60,587 nucleotides of DNA from Firmicutes bacterium AF25-13AC (GTDB lineage Bacteria; Bacillota; Clostridia; Lachnospirales; Lachnospiraceae), in NCBI GenBank assembly GCA_003478935.1, contig QUFP01000027.1, forward strand, positions 1 through 60,587, written 5' to 3'. This document shows, in pieces, positions 8,547 through 18,285 of this stretch. Every line of letters starts with the position of its first letter. Position 1 is the stretch's first letter. Below the pieces are notes generated by a model. The model saw only the letters and a program-made list of their open reading frames with translations, did not search any database and had not been told where the DNA came from. The position numbers and the translations under genes were made by a program.

Positions 8547-10346
8547 GTGAGTAAACTTCAAAATTTTGACTATCAAAATGTCGCCTTAAAGGAAGGCCAT
8601 TGGAAGAAACAGAGAGATGAGCTGATTGAGACTTATCTAAAAATCGAGGATGATGACATGCTTCACCCATTTCGCAAGCTGGCAAATCTTCCAAATAAAG
8701 GACATGGTCTTGTTGGTTGGTATGGAAGCGGAGCATCTACATTTGGACAGAAGTTAGGAGCATTTGCCAAGCTGTATCTAGTGACAGGAGATATCCGTTT
8801 AAAGGAAAAGGCGATTCGACTGGCAGACGGCTGGGGTGAATGTCTGGCAGCATCTGACAGTGTTGCTGATTGCAATGGTACATATAATTACGATAAATTG
8901 ATGGGCGGCTTTCTTGATCTGTATGAGTATCTTGGCTATGAACCGGCGAAAGAATATGTGCGTGCATTGACAAAGAGCGCAGATGCAAGACTTGACAAGG
9001 AAGTTTGCCGTGATGGTTTGCAGATCATGAGCGGCGATATGATTGAGTGGTATACGCTTCCAGAGCAGATTTACCGCGCATATCAACTTACAGGCGAACA
9101 GCTCTATCTTGATTTTGCAAAGGTGTGGGATTACGATTATTTTTGGGAAAAGCTTCTTGCTGGAGATTTTAAGATAGGTCCAAGACACGCCTACAGTCAT
9201 GTCAACAGTCTTTCAAGTGCAGCGATGGCCTACGAGACGACAAAGAATGAGGAGTATCTGCATGCAATCGAAATTGCCTACAAAGAGATTTTGGATCATC
9301 ACACCTTCGCAACTGGCGGTTATGGTCCGGCAGAGTGTTTGTTTGCCGATGAGGAAGGATATTTGGGTGATTCGATTAAAGCCAGCTGGGATGCAGATAA
9401 GCGTCATATCCATTATCGAGATTTTGGCAATTCCATCCGTCAAAGAGATGACCGTTGGGGCAGCTGCGAGGTGTCCTGCTGCAGCTGGGCAGTTTTCAAG
9501 TTAACTCGCTATCTGATGGAGCTGACTGGAGAGGCAGGTTATGGCAGCTGGGCAGAGAAGCTTCTATATAATGGATGCGGTGGTCAGCCTCCGATCACAC
9601 AGGATGGAAAGGTCATGTATTATGCAGACTATTTCATCAATGGTGGTTTGAAGTCAACAGAAGATGGTCGTCTTCAGGATAATGGCGCTTCTTTTGAGTG
9701 GCAGTGCTGTACTGGAACATTTCCTCAGGATGTGGCTGAGTATGCCAATCTTTTATATTATCATTCAGAAGAGGGACTGTTTGTCAGCCAGTATCTGCCG
9801 TCAGATGTAACTTTCTCTATTGGAGATAAGCAGGTACGCCTAGAAAATACAAGTTTTTATCCAAAGGAAAAAGAGCTTCGATTTGTTGTTCACGCAGAGA
9901 CACCGGTTACAACAGCACTTCATTTTCGTGTGCCGTCATGGGCAACCGGAAGCAATACTGTCTGCATAAACAAAGAAAAAGTGAATACCAGTATCCTTCC
10001 TGACACTTGGCTGACATTAGAGCGCGAGTGGAAAGAGGGCGACGAGATTATAATTTCCTTTGAGTTTGTGCTTCGCTTTGAATCTGTGGACTCATATGCG
10101 CCAGAGGTAGCAGCACTTGTGTATGGACCGATTGTTCTTGCCTGCAACAAGATGACTCTTTTTGACGGGGATCGTGAGAACCCAGAGGAGTGGATCGAGC
10201 CAATTCAAAAGGATGGTTATTCGTTTGCATTTCGAACAAAGCCAGGTCATGTAAAGCCGTATGAGCATTTGACAAGAGAATTTTATCCATATTACGAGAT
10301 TCCACAGATGCAGTGGTATTACATGTACAGTCGTTTTGCAAAATAA
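8547..10346 (+). CDS. GH127-like beta-L-arabinofuranosidase (DUF1680 clan)
   Basis: This 599-residue protein has an (alpha/alpha)6-barrel type sequence followed by a beta-sandwich C-terminus. Family features are the helical HAYSHVN segment near residue 214, the CEVSCC cluster near 307 and WQCCTGTFPQDVAEY near 386. In GH127 the paired cysteines, one other Cys and a Glu bind zinc, and one Cys of the pair is the nucleophile. The CEVSCC motif is not the usual E-x-C form, so a sister family (for example GH146) is possible. There is no signal peptide, so it acts in the cytoplasm on imported beta-L-arabinosides. The GTG start follows AAAAGGAGA. GH51, GH43 and araA downstream fit an arabinose role. 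Confidence 0.78.
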   Translation: MSKLQNFDYQNVALKEGHWKKQRDELIETYLKIEDDDMLHPFRKLANLPNKGHGLVGWYGSGASTFGQKLGAFAKLYLVTGDIRLKEKAIRLADGWGECLAASDSVADCNGTYNYDKLMGGFLDLYEYLGYEPAKEYVRALTKSADARLDKEVCRDGLQIMSGDMIEWYTLPEQIYRAYQLTGEQLYLDFAKVWDYDYFWEKLLAGDFKIGPRHAYSHVNSLSSAAMAYETTKNEEYLHAIEIAYKEILDHHTFATGGYGPAECLFADEEGYLGDSIKASWDADKRHIHYRDFGNSIRQRDDRWGSCEVSCCSWAVFKLTRYLMELTGEAGYGSWAEKLLYNGCGGQPPITQDGKVMYYADYFINGGLKSTEDGRLQDNGASFEWQCCTGTFPQDVAEYANLLYYHSEEGLFVSQYLPSDVTFSIGDKQVRLENTSFYPKEKELRFVVHAETPVTTALHFRVPSWATGSNTVCINKEKVNTSILPDTWLTLEREWKEGDEIIISFEFVLRFESVDSYAPEVAALVYGPIVLACNKMTLFDGDRENPEEWIEPIQKDGYSFAFRTKPGHVKPYEHLTREFYPYYEIPQMQWYYMYSRFAK

Positions 10347-10385
10347 CAACGAAGAGTGAAAACGATAAAAAAAACATGATGGATC

Positions 10386-10438
10386 TGTGAAAAAAGTGTG
10401 AAAATGACACCAAATCTAGGAAAGTGATATTTACTTTT
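10386..10438 (+). promoter_or_regulatory. conserved 53-bp operator-like block, copy 2
   Basis: This is the partner of 3624-3676, 46/53 identical by eye, with the palindrome GTGTGAAAATGACAC. It lies directly upstream of and into the -35 region of the sugar-binding-protein operon. Confidence 0.6.
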
Positions 10439-10459
10439 GGGTGGCAAATCGTTTACAAT
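10430..10459 (+). promoter_or_regulatory. promoter of the solute-binding protein operon
   Basis: TTTACT (10430-10435) and TACAAT (10454-10459) are 18 bp apart. The -35 overlaps the end of the conserved block, as expected for an activator site. Confidence 0.5.
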
Positions 10460-10491
10460 ATAGCCAACACAAAGAGCTGAGCAACTCGAAA

Positions 10492-10512
10492 ATATGTATA
10501 TTATATACATAT
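10492..10512. repeat. perfect 21-bp palindrome in the 5' leader
   Basis: ATATGTATA and TATACATAT flank a TTA centre. The palindrome lies about 33 bp downstream of the -10 and 75 bp upstream of the ATG. It could be an operator or a leader hairpin. Confidence 0.5.
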
Positions 10513-10587
10513 GCTGTTTGGCAAAAAAAACTTGTAAAAAGATACTTTTACCAAGAAAGTGATCAAAAAGAAAGGTGGGAATTGTTT

Positions 10588-12184
10588 ATGAAAACAAGAA
10601 AACTGATGGCAATGGCAATGGCAGGAGCAATGGCACTGCCGACATGTACTGCATTTGCAGATTCCGCAGAGGAGCCAGTTAAGCTGACAGGTCTGTTTAT
10701 CGCACATCCGCTTACTAAGAGCGTAGACGATATGCAGTGGTTACAGGAGATCGAAGAGAAGGCTGGAGTAGAGATTGAGTGGGAGCAGATCTATACTGAC
10801 TGGGATCAGACAAAGTCAACCAGATTTGCATCTGGAGATATCCCGGATATCTTAATCAATGCAACAGAAGATTCTGATTATGCAACCTACAAGGGTCTGT
10901 TCATGGAGCTGACTGATTTGATCGATCAGTATGCACCAAATGTCCAGGCAATGTTCGAGGAAGAACCTGATACACTTGCACTTGCAAAGACTTATGAGGG
11001 TGAGATTTACGCACTGCCGAAGTTCCAAGGCAAGTGGCCGGATTGCAATGGTGTTATGTTCATTAACAAGACCTGGCTGGACAACTTAGGACTTGATGTT
11101 CCGACTACTCTCGGTGAGTTAAAGGACGTTTTAGTTGCATTCCGTGACAACGATGCAAATGGCAACGGTGATGCTTCTGATGAAATTCCGATGGACTTCA
11201 ACGGCTGGTTTAGCGGCGCTTATTCCCTGACAAACCTGATTGGTTCCTATGGCATTCAGTTAACTAACTGGGGTACTGATGGTTACTTTGTCGAAGATGG
11301 ACAGGTTAAAAACTACGCAGTAGATGAGAGATATAAGGCATTAATTTCTTATCTGGCTGATTTGTATTCCGAAGGTCTGATCAATGAGAATGCAATCACA
11401 AATGACTATTCTATGTTCCAGTCTCTGTCAAGAGGTGACGAGAATGGTGATGCACTTGTTGGTGTTGTATTAGGATGGGAAGAGACTGATAAGTTTGGAC
11501 CGACCTTACATGATCAGTATGTTCCGTGTGGACCGTTTGCAGATGATGTAGATGATCTTGGAACAGACGAACCACGTTGGACTTATGATTACTCTGGTCT
11601 GAATATGAGTTCTAACCGCATCTGTATGAGTGCAAGCTGCGCAAATCCAGAAGCTGCAATGAAGTTCATGAATGAGTTTTATGATTCAGAAGTTTCTGTA
11701 GAGGTTCTGTTTGGTGGTATCACCGATGGCTGTGTAGAGAAGACTGGCGACGATTCCTATAAGGTTCTCGATCCGCTTGATCCAAATACCGATTCCGGTA
11801 CATGGAAGTGGACCAGCACCATGCAGATAATGGCCCAATGTACATCAGAAGAGCAACCACAATCGAGATGGCACAGGATATGACCTATGCACTTGAAGAG
11901 AGAGAGCAGTATAAGGAAGCTCTTGCAAGAATTGATATGGACAACGAGTACTATCCGCAGATGTTAATGAAGTATACATCTGATGATCAGAACGCAATGG
12001 CAGTTACCCAGGCAAACGTTACCAACGTTACCGATGCTTACTGGGGTCTGTGGCTGACAGGACAGTCCAATATTGAAGATGATTGGGATTCCTATGTTGA
12101 GGAAGTAAATGCAGCAGGTCTGCAGGATATCCTTGCAATCCGTCAGGCATCCTATGATCCTACAAGGAGAACAGTGCTGAGTAA
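10588..12184 (+). CDS. extracellular sugar-binding protein of a CUT1 ABC importer (two frame breaks)
   Basis: The mature part resembles family 1 solute-binding proteins of the LplA/LipO type (about 530 residues), with a calcium-loop-like DNDANGNGDASDE near residue 190. The N-terminus is a Sec signal ending TAFA/DS near residue 24. It has no clear lipobox cysteine, which is unusual for a Gram-positive binding protein. ATG 10588 follows AAAGGTGGG. Adding a G near 11823 turns the frame into STMADNGPMYIRRATTIE, and adding one base near 12159 gives an end ASYDRYKENSAE with a stop at 12182-12184. It leads an operon with two permeases and is likely to bind arabinose oligosaccharides; the substrate is inferred from the neighbours. 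Confidence 0.8.
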
Positions 12185-12220
12185 TAGCAGCATAAATTAA
12201 AAAGCTAGTAAGGGGCGGGG

Positions 12221-12258
12221 GCGGAGCAATCCGCATCTCGCTCTTTTAAAAAAAAGAG
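12221..12258 (+). other. intercistronic hairpins after the binding-protein gene
   Basis: GCGGA-GCAA-TCCGC (12221-12234) is followed by a perfect CTCTTTT/AAAAGAG inverted repeat (12241-12258). Hairpins here commonly stabilise the binding-protein mRNA or partly end transcription, so that less permease is made. Confidence 0.4.
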
Positions 12259-12288
12259 TAAATCAAACCAATGGAAGGGAGGAACATC

Positions 12289-13227
12289 ATGGCAAGGAAA
12301 AAAACGGCAACCGGAAAGAAGAGAAGCATTGGCTGGTATCTGGCTCATGACTGGCAGCTGTGGGTCATGCTGCTTCCGGCAATTATTTATATATTTATTT
12401 TCTGCTATGTTCCTATGTACGGTGTACAGCTGGCATTTCGTGAGTACGATTTTAAGGCTGGTATTTACGGTGGAAAGTGGGTTGGCTTTAAATATTTTAA
12501 ACAGTTTTTTGACAGTGCAATGTTCGGAACAACACTACGCAACACATTTGTAACGGCAGCACTCAGTATTGTTTTAGGATTTCCAGCTCCGATTGTGCTT
12601 GCAATGATTATAAACCAAATTCGTCAGCAGAAATGGAAGAGAATTGTTCAGACAACAGTTTATATTCCATACTTTATTTCAACGGTTGTTATGGTTTCTA
12701 TCTTAAATATCATGCTGGCAAGCAAGGGTGGTGTAATCAGTGAGGCAATGAAGGCAATTCATCTGATTCCCAAAAAAGCTAATTTGTTCAGTAATGATTA
12801 CTTTGTATGGGTATATGTATTCTCCGGTGTCTGGCAGAGCATGGGATGGAACAGTATCATTTACATAGCAGCTCTTTCTTCTGTTGATACACAGCTGTAT
12901 GATGCATGTAAGATAGATGGAGCAAACCGTTGGCAGACCATCGTACACATCGACTTCCCGGCACTTATTCCAACAATTGTTATTTTGCTTATCATGAACA
13001 TGGGTGGTATTTTAAATGTCGGCTTTGATAAGATTTATCTGATGCAGAACACACTAAATAAAAAGACCTCAGAGGTTATTTCAACATATGTATATACGGT
13101 TGGTATTAAATCATCTCAGTTCTCGTTTGGTTCAGCAGTAGGATTGTTCACAAATGTAATCAACTTTGCATTCTTAATGTTGACAAACTGGCTGGGTAAG
13201 AAACTGACCGGTACAGGTCTGATGTAA
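12289..13227 (+). CDS. sugar ABC importer permease, LplB type
   Basis: This 312-residue inner-membrane permease (MalF-like branch, LplB subfamily) has about six membrane segments. The EAA loop that docks the ATPase reads YDACKIDGANRWQTIV near residue 205. ATG 12289 follows GAAGGGAGGAA; an ATG further upstream (12271) lacks a ribosome site. It should pair with the next permease and the binding protein at 10588. No cognate ATPase gene is present, which is common for CUT1 systems that use a shared MsmK-type ATPase encoded elsewhere. Confidence 0.88.
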   Translation: MARKKTATGKKRSIGWYLAHDWQLWVMLLPAIIYIFIFCYVPMYGVQLAFREYDFKAGIYGGKWVGFKYFKQFFDSAMFGTTLRNTFVTAALSIVLGFPAPIVLAMIINQIRQQKWKRIVQTTVYIPYFISTVVMVSILNIMLASKGGVISEAMKAIHLIPKKANLFSNDYFVWVYVFSGVWQSMGWNSIIYIAALSSVDTQLYDACKIDGANRWQTIVHIDFPALIPTIVILLIMNMGGILNVGFDKIYLMQNTLNKKTSEVISTYVYTVGIKSSQFSFGSAVGLFTNVINFAFLMLTNWLGKKLTGTGLM

Positions 13228-13239
13228 GGAGGTGTGAGT

Positions 13240-14145
13240 ATGGCAACAAAAGGAAAAAAGATTCGTGAGCGTCATGCTTCGGATCGAATTTTCAATGCAG
13301 CAGTAATTATTTTAAGTATTACGACATTTATTGTAATTGCCTATCCACTCTGGTTTATCGTGATTGCATCCATCAGTAATTCGAACATGGTCAATCAGGG
13401 AAAGGTCATTTTATGGCCGGTGGATATTCGTTTTTACGGCTATCAGCAGATTTTGGAAGATTCTCGTATCTGGACTGGTTATTTAAACACATTGATTTAT
13501 GTAGTAGTAGGAACGATCTTGAATCTGATGGTAACAATTCCGGCAGCATATGCGCTGTCTCGACCGGACTTTAGAGCCCGCAATGCTGTCATGATGTATT
13601 TTGTATTCACAATGTACTTCTCAGGTGGTCTTGTTCCTCTGTATATGACAATCAAGAGCATCGGTTTAATTGGAAACAGATGGATTTTGATTATCATGGT
13701 ACTTGTAAATACATATAACTTGATTATCGCGAGAACCTTTATTCAAAATACAATACCAAACGATTTGTATGAGGCGGCCCAGCTTGATGGCTGTAACCAC
13801 TTCACATTCTTAGGAAAAGTGGTAATCCCGCTTTCTAAGGCAATCATTTCCGTAGAGGTTCTTTACTATGCAGTTTACCACTGGAACGATTATTTTACAG
13901 CATTAATGTATACCAATGGCGATGCAAAGATTCAGCCACTTCAGACAGTTCTTCGTAGCATTCTTCTTTTGAATGAGACCTATGCAAACGGTAATGGTGG
14001 TGTACAGGGTGGCTATGGCCAGTCATCAGCCGACCAGGTTAAGTACGCAATTATCATCGTATCAACTGTCCCGATCTTGTGTGTATACCCATTCGTACAG
14101 AAGTATTTCGAGAAGGGTGTCATGATCGGTGCTGTAAAGGGCTAA
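13240..14145 (+). CDS. sugar ABC importer permease, YtcP/LplC type
   Basis: This 301-residue MalG-branch permease has six predicted membrane segments, the first at about residues 20-42. The EAA loop reads YEAAQLDGCNHFTFLG near residue 183. ATG 13240 lies 7 nt after AGGAGG, which itself overlaps the end of the upstream permease gene. It completes the heterodimeric channel of the importer. The 152 bases after it (14146-14297) hold no clear terminator, so read-through to the ABC exporters is possible. Confidence 0.88.
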   Translation: MATKGKKIRERHASDRIFNAAVIILSITTFIVIAYPLWFIVIASISNSNMVNQGKVILWPVDIRFYGYQQILEDSRIWTGYLNTLIYVVVGTILNLMVTIPAAYALSRPDFRARNAVMMYFVFTMYFSGGLVPLYMTIKSIGLIGNRWILIIMVLVNTYNLIIARTFIQNTIPNDLYEAAQLDGCNHFTFLGKVVIPLSKAIISVEVLYYAVYHWNDYFTALMYTNGDAKIQPLQTVLRSILLLNETYANGNGGVQGGYGQSSADQVKYAIIIVSTVPILCVYPFVQKYFEKGVMIGAVKG

Positions 14146-14297
14146 AAGGGACAATACAAAAGACTGAAACAGACAACAAAATAGTAAGATGAGAATATGG
14201 TATTTGAAAACAGAACAAACGTGGACAAATATCATATTTTTATAAATTAATGAGACTACAAAATGAAAAAAATAGTCATATTAAGGGGCGTGATTCG

Positions 14298-16139
14298 ATG
14301 AGAAATTGTATATGGTTGATTAGAAAGAGCATGAAGGTATGTCCACAGAGACTGCCAGCAATGCTACTAGTGGCATTGTTAGATGGCATCAATGCAGTGA
14401 ATATTATTTTGTTTTACAAATATGCAGTGCAGGCATTGTATCAGAAAGACGTGTTAAAGCAGATGGCAATCGTGGTTTTAATTTATCTGGCAATACACTG
14501 CATTCATAGCGTCGTGAATAACTATCTGACGCAAGTAAAATATCCAATTTGGAACGAAACAATTAAGCAGTCTTTGTCAAAGGAAATTTATCAAAAATAT
14601 CAATCTTTATCGGCAGATACGGTGCAGGAACCGAAATTTTTTGATTCCTATAAAAAGGCATTAGACGAGTCTGATATGAGAACGGAAGCCGTGTTAAACA
14701 CCATTCAGGCAGTGCTTGGAAATTTATTTTCTGCATTTGGAATCATTGCGGTTATCGCATCAATGAACTGGATTTTAGTGCTGCTTGCCATCATTCCAGT
14801 CTGCACATCTGCACTGGTAAATTTGAAGATCGTGAAAATGAGATATCAGTACAACATGTCCTGTGTGAAGCCAAACCGTATGGCAGAGTACATCATAAGA
14901 TTATTTTATCAACCAGAATATCGTGAGGAGATTCGCCTTCATGATAATGCACTTTTGCAGAAGCATTACCATGATGCCGTGGACGAGGTGAGCAGCCAAA
15001 CAAGAGCGCAGATGCCAAAAATTGTTTTGATATCGGCATCAGGTGCAAATTTGTTTTCTTTAATTAACTATGGAATTCCAATGCTGGTATTAGGTTGGCA
15101 GGTCTTTCATGGAATTACGACAATCGGTGAGTTTTCAACAGGTGTGATCGGCGTATCGAATTTGAGCAGCTGTCTGTTTGGCATTTGGTGTATCATTCCA
15201 GGAATACGTGAGCAGTCGCTGTATATTGAAAATTTAAAAACATTTTTAATGATAGAAAACGAAAAAGAAGGAACATGCAAACTTGAGTCAGGTATGCATG
15301 AAATTACTTTACAAAATGTGCATTTTCATTATCGGGGAAATGCAACTAGAGAGGTAACGGATGGAATTAGTCTGCATATCAAGAAGGGAGAAAGAATTGC
15401 ATTTGTCGGCGAAAACGGAGCAGGAAAAACGACATTAGTTAAGTTAATTGAAGGTCTGTATCATCCGACAGAGGGTGAAATATTGGTTGATGGTACGCCA
15501 ATTGAGCAGCTAGATAAACAGTCGCTACGATGTAACATTGCCACTGTCATGCAAAAACCAGTCCATTATTCATTCTCTATTGCCGAAAATATCTTAATGA
15601 GAGAAATCCAAAGTGCTGCAGATCGAGAGCAGGTTCAGCAGGTGCTCGAAGAGAGCGGACTATGGGATCGGGTGTCAAAGCTTCCAAAAGGAATGGACAG
15701 TGTGCTAGGAAAGGAATTTGACGAGGATGGAATTGAGCTTTCAGGCGGCGAGAGCCAGAAGCTTGCGATCGCGCGTGCTTTATACGAAGATTCAGGAGTA
15801 TTGATTCTTGATGAACCTGCAAACAGCTTAGATCCGATAGCAGAAGCCGAGATGTATGAGCGCATGTTTGCAGCAGGAAAAGACAGAACAATGATTTTAA
15901 TTTCGCATCGTTTGTATTCAACAAGAAAAGCAGATCGCATTTGCTATATTGAAAATGGAAAAATTGTCGAGGAAGGCACGCACGAAGAACTCATGAGAGC
16001 AAATGGAAAATATGCGTCAATGTATCAGCTGCAGGCAAGTTTGTATGAGAAAGATTCAAATGAGGCAACGATAAATGAAACGACAAGCAAAATGAATGTA
16101 GAAAAGACGACAAGGTTGATAAAGGGGGCGGCACAATGA
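14298..16139 (+). CDS. ABC exporter half-transporter
   Basis: This subunit has 613 residues. The TMD covers roughly residues 15-320. The NBD has Walker A GENGAGKTT near 371, signature LSGGESQ near 481, Walker B LILDEPANSLDP near 502 and the H-loop ISHR. ATG 14298 is chosen for the AAGGGGCG site 6 nt upstream. Its stop overlaps the start of the next gene (ATGA), so the two are translationally coupled and likely form a heterodimer. The NBD is nearly identical in DNA sequence to that of the partner while the TMDs differ, which points to recent gene conversion. The substrate is unknown. Confidence 0.87.
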   Translation: MRNCIWLIRKSMKVCPQRLPAMLLVALLDGINAVNIILFYKYAVQALYQKDVLKQMAIVVLIYLAIHCIHSVVNNYLTQVKYPIWNETIKQSLSKEIYQKYQSLSADTVQEPKFFDSYKKALDESDMRTEAVLNTIQAVLGNLFSAFGIIAVIASMNWILVLLAIIPVCTSALVNLKIVKMRYQYNMSCVKPNRMAEYIIRLFYQPEYREEIRLHDNALLQKHYHDAVDEVSSQTRAQMPKIVLISASGANLFSLINYGIPMLVLGWQVFHGITTIGEFSTGVIGVSNLSSCLFGIWCIIPGIREQSLYIENLKTFLMIENEKEGTCKLESGMHEITLQNVHFHYRGNATREVTDGISLHIKKGERIAFVGENGAGKTTLVKLIEGLYHPTEGEILVDGTPIEQLDKQSLRCNIATVMQKPVHYSFSIAENILMREIQSAADREQVQQVLEESGLWDRVSKLPKGMDSVLGKEFDEDGIELSGGESQKLAIARALYEDSGVLILDEPANSLDPIAEAEMYERMFAAGKDRTMILISHRLYSTRKADRICYIENGKIVEEGTHEELMRANGKYASMYQLQASLYEKDSNEATINETTSKMNVEKTTRLIKGAAQ

Positions 16140-17917
16140 GAAAAACAATAAGAATAATGATGTGGTTTTTAAGAAAACTGTATCAATGTGATAAAAAACG
16201 TTTTGGTAGTATGGCAGCACTAATTGTGATTCGTGCAATAAAAACCCTTTTGAGTGTGATTACGATTAAAGTGGCACTAGACTGTGTTGTGACCTATCAT
16301 TCTTTTTTGTATTTGGTAATCTTTGTTGCAACAGAGCGTGTGGTATCAAGTTTACTTGCTTTAATTGAGTCTAAGATTGACTGGCGTGATAAAGAAATTC
16401 AAAATAATACAATTAAGCAAAAGCTTGGAGCGGAGATTTTTCATCATGCAGAGACACTTTCGCTAGAACAGCTTGATCATGCTAGCACATATGATCAGTA
16501 TAAAATTGTATTAGAGGAGATTGGAACAAGAAGCGGAAGTTTCTTACAGAGTATCGAAAACTTTCTCATAGGAATTTGTAATATTGCAGTGACAATGCTT
16601 TTTGTTTTAACACTGGATATCCGCTTTATTTTGATTGCAGCTGTATCGGCATGGATAGGGGCAATGCTTGGCGGCAAGATTGCGCAAAAAGAAGTTGAGA
16701 AACGTGAAAAATTGATTCGCCATGAGCGTAAGTGCGACTATATCAAGCGTATCTTTTATGTTCCCGAATATAATGAGATGACGCGTCTGACAAATGCAAA
16801 TTGGTTCCTTCTTCAGAAATATGATAAGAGTGTCGGTGATGTAAAACAGGTGCTTCAAGGCTATCAGCCGCAGGTTGCCCATTTGAATGATTTCAATATT
16901 ATGCAGATTTTTACGCTGAATTTTGGTCTTAGCGCGCTGCTGATGGCAAAAGATATCGCAGCAGGAACTGTGGGAGCCTCAGCATTTACAAGCGTCATAT
17001 TTGCATGCTCAACGATGAGTGGATCAGTTGGCTGGGTCAGCAATGAACTTAGTGAGATAAAAAAACATGCACTCTATATTGAAAAGTTGCAAGATTTTTT
17101 AAACAAGACAGAAGATGAGAATGGTACGGTGCCCATCACATCAGGTATGCATGAGATTACTTTACAAAATGTACATTTTCATTACTGCTCAAACGCAGCA
17201 AGAGAGGTGACAGATGGAATTAGTTTGCACATAAAAAAGGGTGAGAAAGTTGCATTTGTCGGTGAAAACGGAGCAGGAAAAACGACATTAGTTAAGTTGA
17301 TTGAAGGTCTGTATCATCCGACAGAGGGTGAAATATTTGTTGATGGTACGCCAATTGAGCAGCTAGATAAACAGTCGCTACGATGTAGCATTGCCACTGT
17401 CATGCAAAAACCAGTCCACTATTCATTCACAATTGCAGAAAATATCTTAATGAGAGAAATACAAAGTGATGCAGATCGAGAGCAGGTTCAGCAGGTGCTC
17501 GAAGAGAGCGGACTATGGGATCGGGTGTCAAAGCTTCCAAAAGGAATGGACAGTGTGCTAGGAAAGGAATTTGACGAGGATGGAATTGAGCTTTCAGGAG
17601 GAGAAAGCCAAAAGCTAGCCATTGCACGGGTTCTGTATGAAAATGCAGGCGTGTTAATTCTTGATGAGCCGGCAAACAGTCTTGATCCATTGGCAGAGGC
17701 AGAGATGTATGAGCGCATGTTTGCAGCAGGAAAAGACAGAACAATGATTTTAATTTCGCATCGTCTGTATTCGACGAGAAAGGCAGATCGCATTTGCTAT
17801 ATTGAAAATGGAAAAATTGTCGAGGAAGGCACGCACGAAGACCTCATGAGAGCAAATGGAAAATATGCGTCAATGTACCAGCTACAGGCGAGTTTGTATG
17901 AGAAGGAAGAAAATTGA
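16136..17917 (+). CDS. ABC exporter half-transporter, coupled partner
   Basis: This 593-residue TMD-NBD subunit starts at the ATGA overlap with the gene before it. Walker A GENGAGKTT is near residue 376, signature LSGGESQ near 486 and Walker B LILDEPANSLDP near 507. The NBD shares a 128-bp identical tract (17471-17598) with 15618-15745 of the partner gene. Both ATP sites of the heterodimer look canonical. It lies between the sugar importer and the DUF4160 pair, and no terminator is obvious after it. Confidence 0.87.
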   Translation: MRKTIRIMMWFLRKLYQCDKKRFGSMAALIVIRAIKTLLSVITIKVALDCVVTYHSFLYLVIFVATERVVSSLLALIESKIDWRDKEIQNNTIKQKLGAEIFHHAETLSLEQLDHASTYDQYKIVLEEIGTRSGSFLQSIENFLIGICNIAVTMLFVLTLDIRFILIAAVSAWIGAMLGGKIAQKEVEKREKLIRHERKCDYIKRIFYVPEYNEMTRLTNANWFLLQKYDKSVGDVKQVLQGYQPQVAHLNDFNIMQIFTLNFGLSALLMAKDIAAGTVGASAFTSVIFACSTMSGSVGWVSNELSEIKKHALYIEKLQDFLNKTEDENGTVPITSGMHEITLQNVHFHYCSNAAREVTDGISLHIKKGEKVAFVGENGAGKTTLVKLIEGLYHPTEGEIFVDGTPIEQLDKQSLRCSIATVMQKPVHYSFTIAENILMREIQSDADREQVQQVLEESGLWDRVSKLPKGMDSVLGKEFDEDGIELSGGESQKLAIARVLYENAGVLILDEPANSLDPLAEAEMYERMFAAGKDRTMILISHRLYSTRKADRICYIENGKIVEEGTHEDLMRANGKYASMYQLQASLYEKEEN

Positions 17918-18021
17918 ATTTTTTTGTGAGGTGAACGGAAATAAAAACGAACTTCACAAATACAGAAAGAAGAAGTATAATAATACACAAAAATATATGG
18001 TATCCAGAGAAGGAGGTATAA

Positions 18022-18285
18022 ATGTATTATTATTCAACAGTGAATGGTATTATAATGACGCACAGTGCATTATTAGAAAAAGATGGATTTGATATTGTAA
18101 AGGTGCATTTTGAACGGCCAAATGATGATGGATTTGATTTTTTAGATATGACACTTCCAGGGGAAATTGTTTATAAGTCATTTGGATTTTCGGAAGATGA
18201 AATATTGAAATTAAAACGATATGCAAAGAACAATTCGTCATTGATCTGGGATTTTGCTCAGAAAGGAGGCGGAGAAAATGCCTAA
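18022..18285 (+). CDS. small hypothetical protein upstream of a DUF4160 gene
   Basis: This 87-residue acidic protein has no family I recognise. It follows AAGGAGG and overlaps the DUF4160 gene by 8 nt, so the two are co-translated. DUF4160 genes usually travel with a small partner (often DUF2442) in toxin-antitoxin-like pairs. This one occupies that position and contains VKVHFERPNDDGFDFLDM, but similarity to DUF2442 is not clear. A TATAAT near 17978 could be its -10. Confidence 0.6.
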   Translation: MYYYSTVNGIIMTHSALLEKDGFDIVKVHFERPNDDGFDFLDMTLPGEIVYKSFGFSEDEILKLKRYAKNNSSLIWDFAQKGGGENA

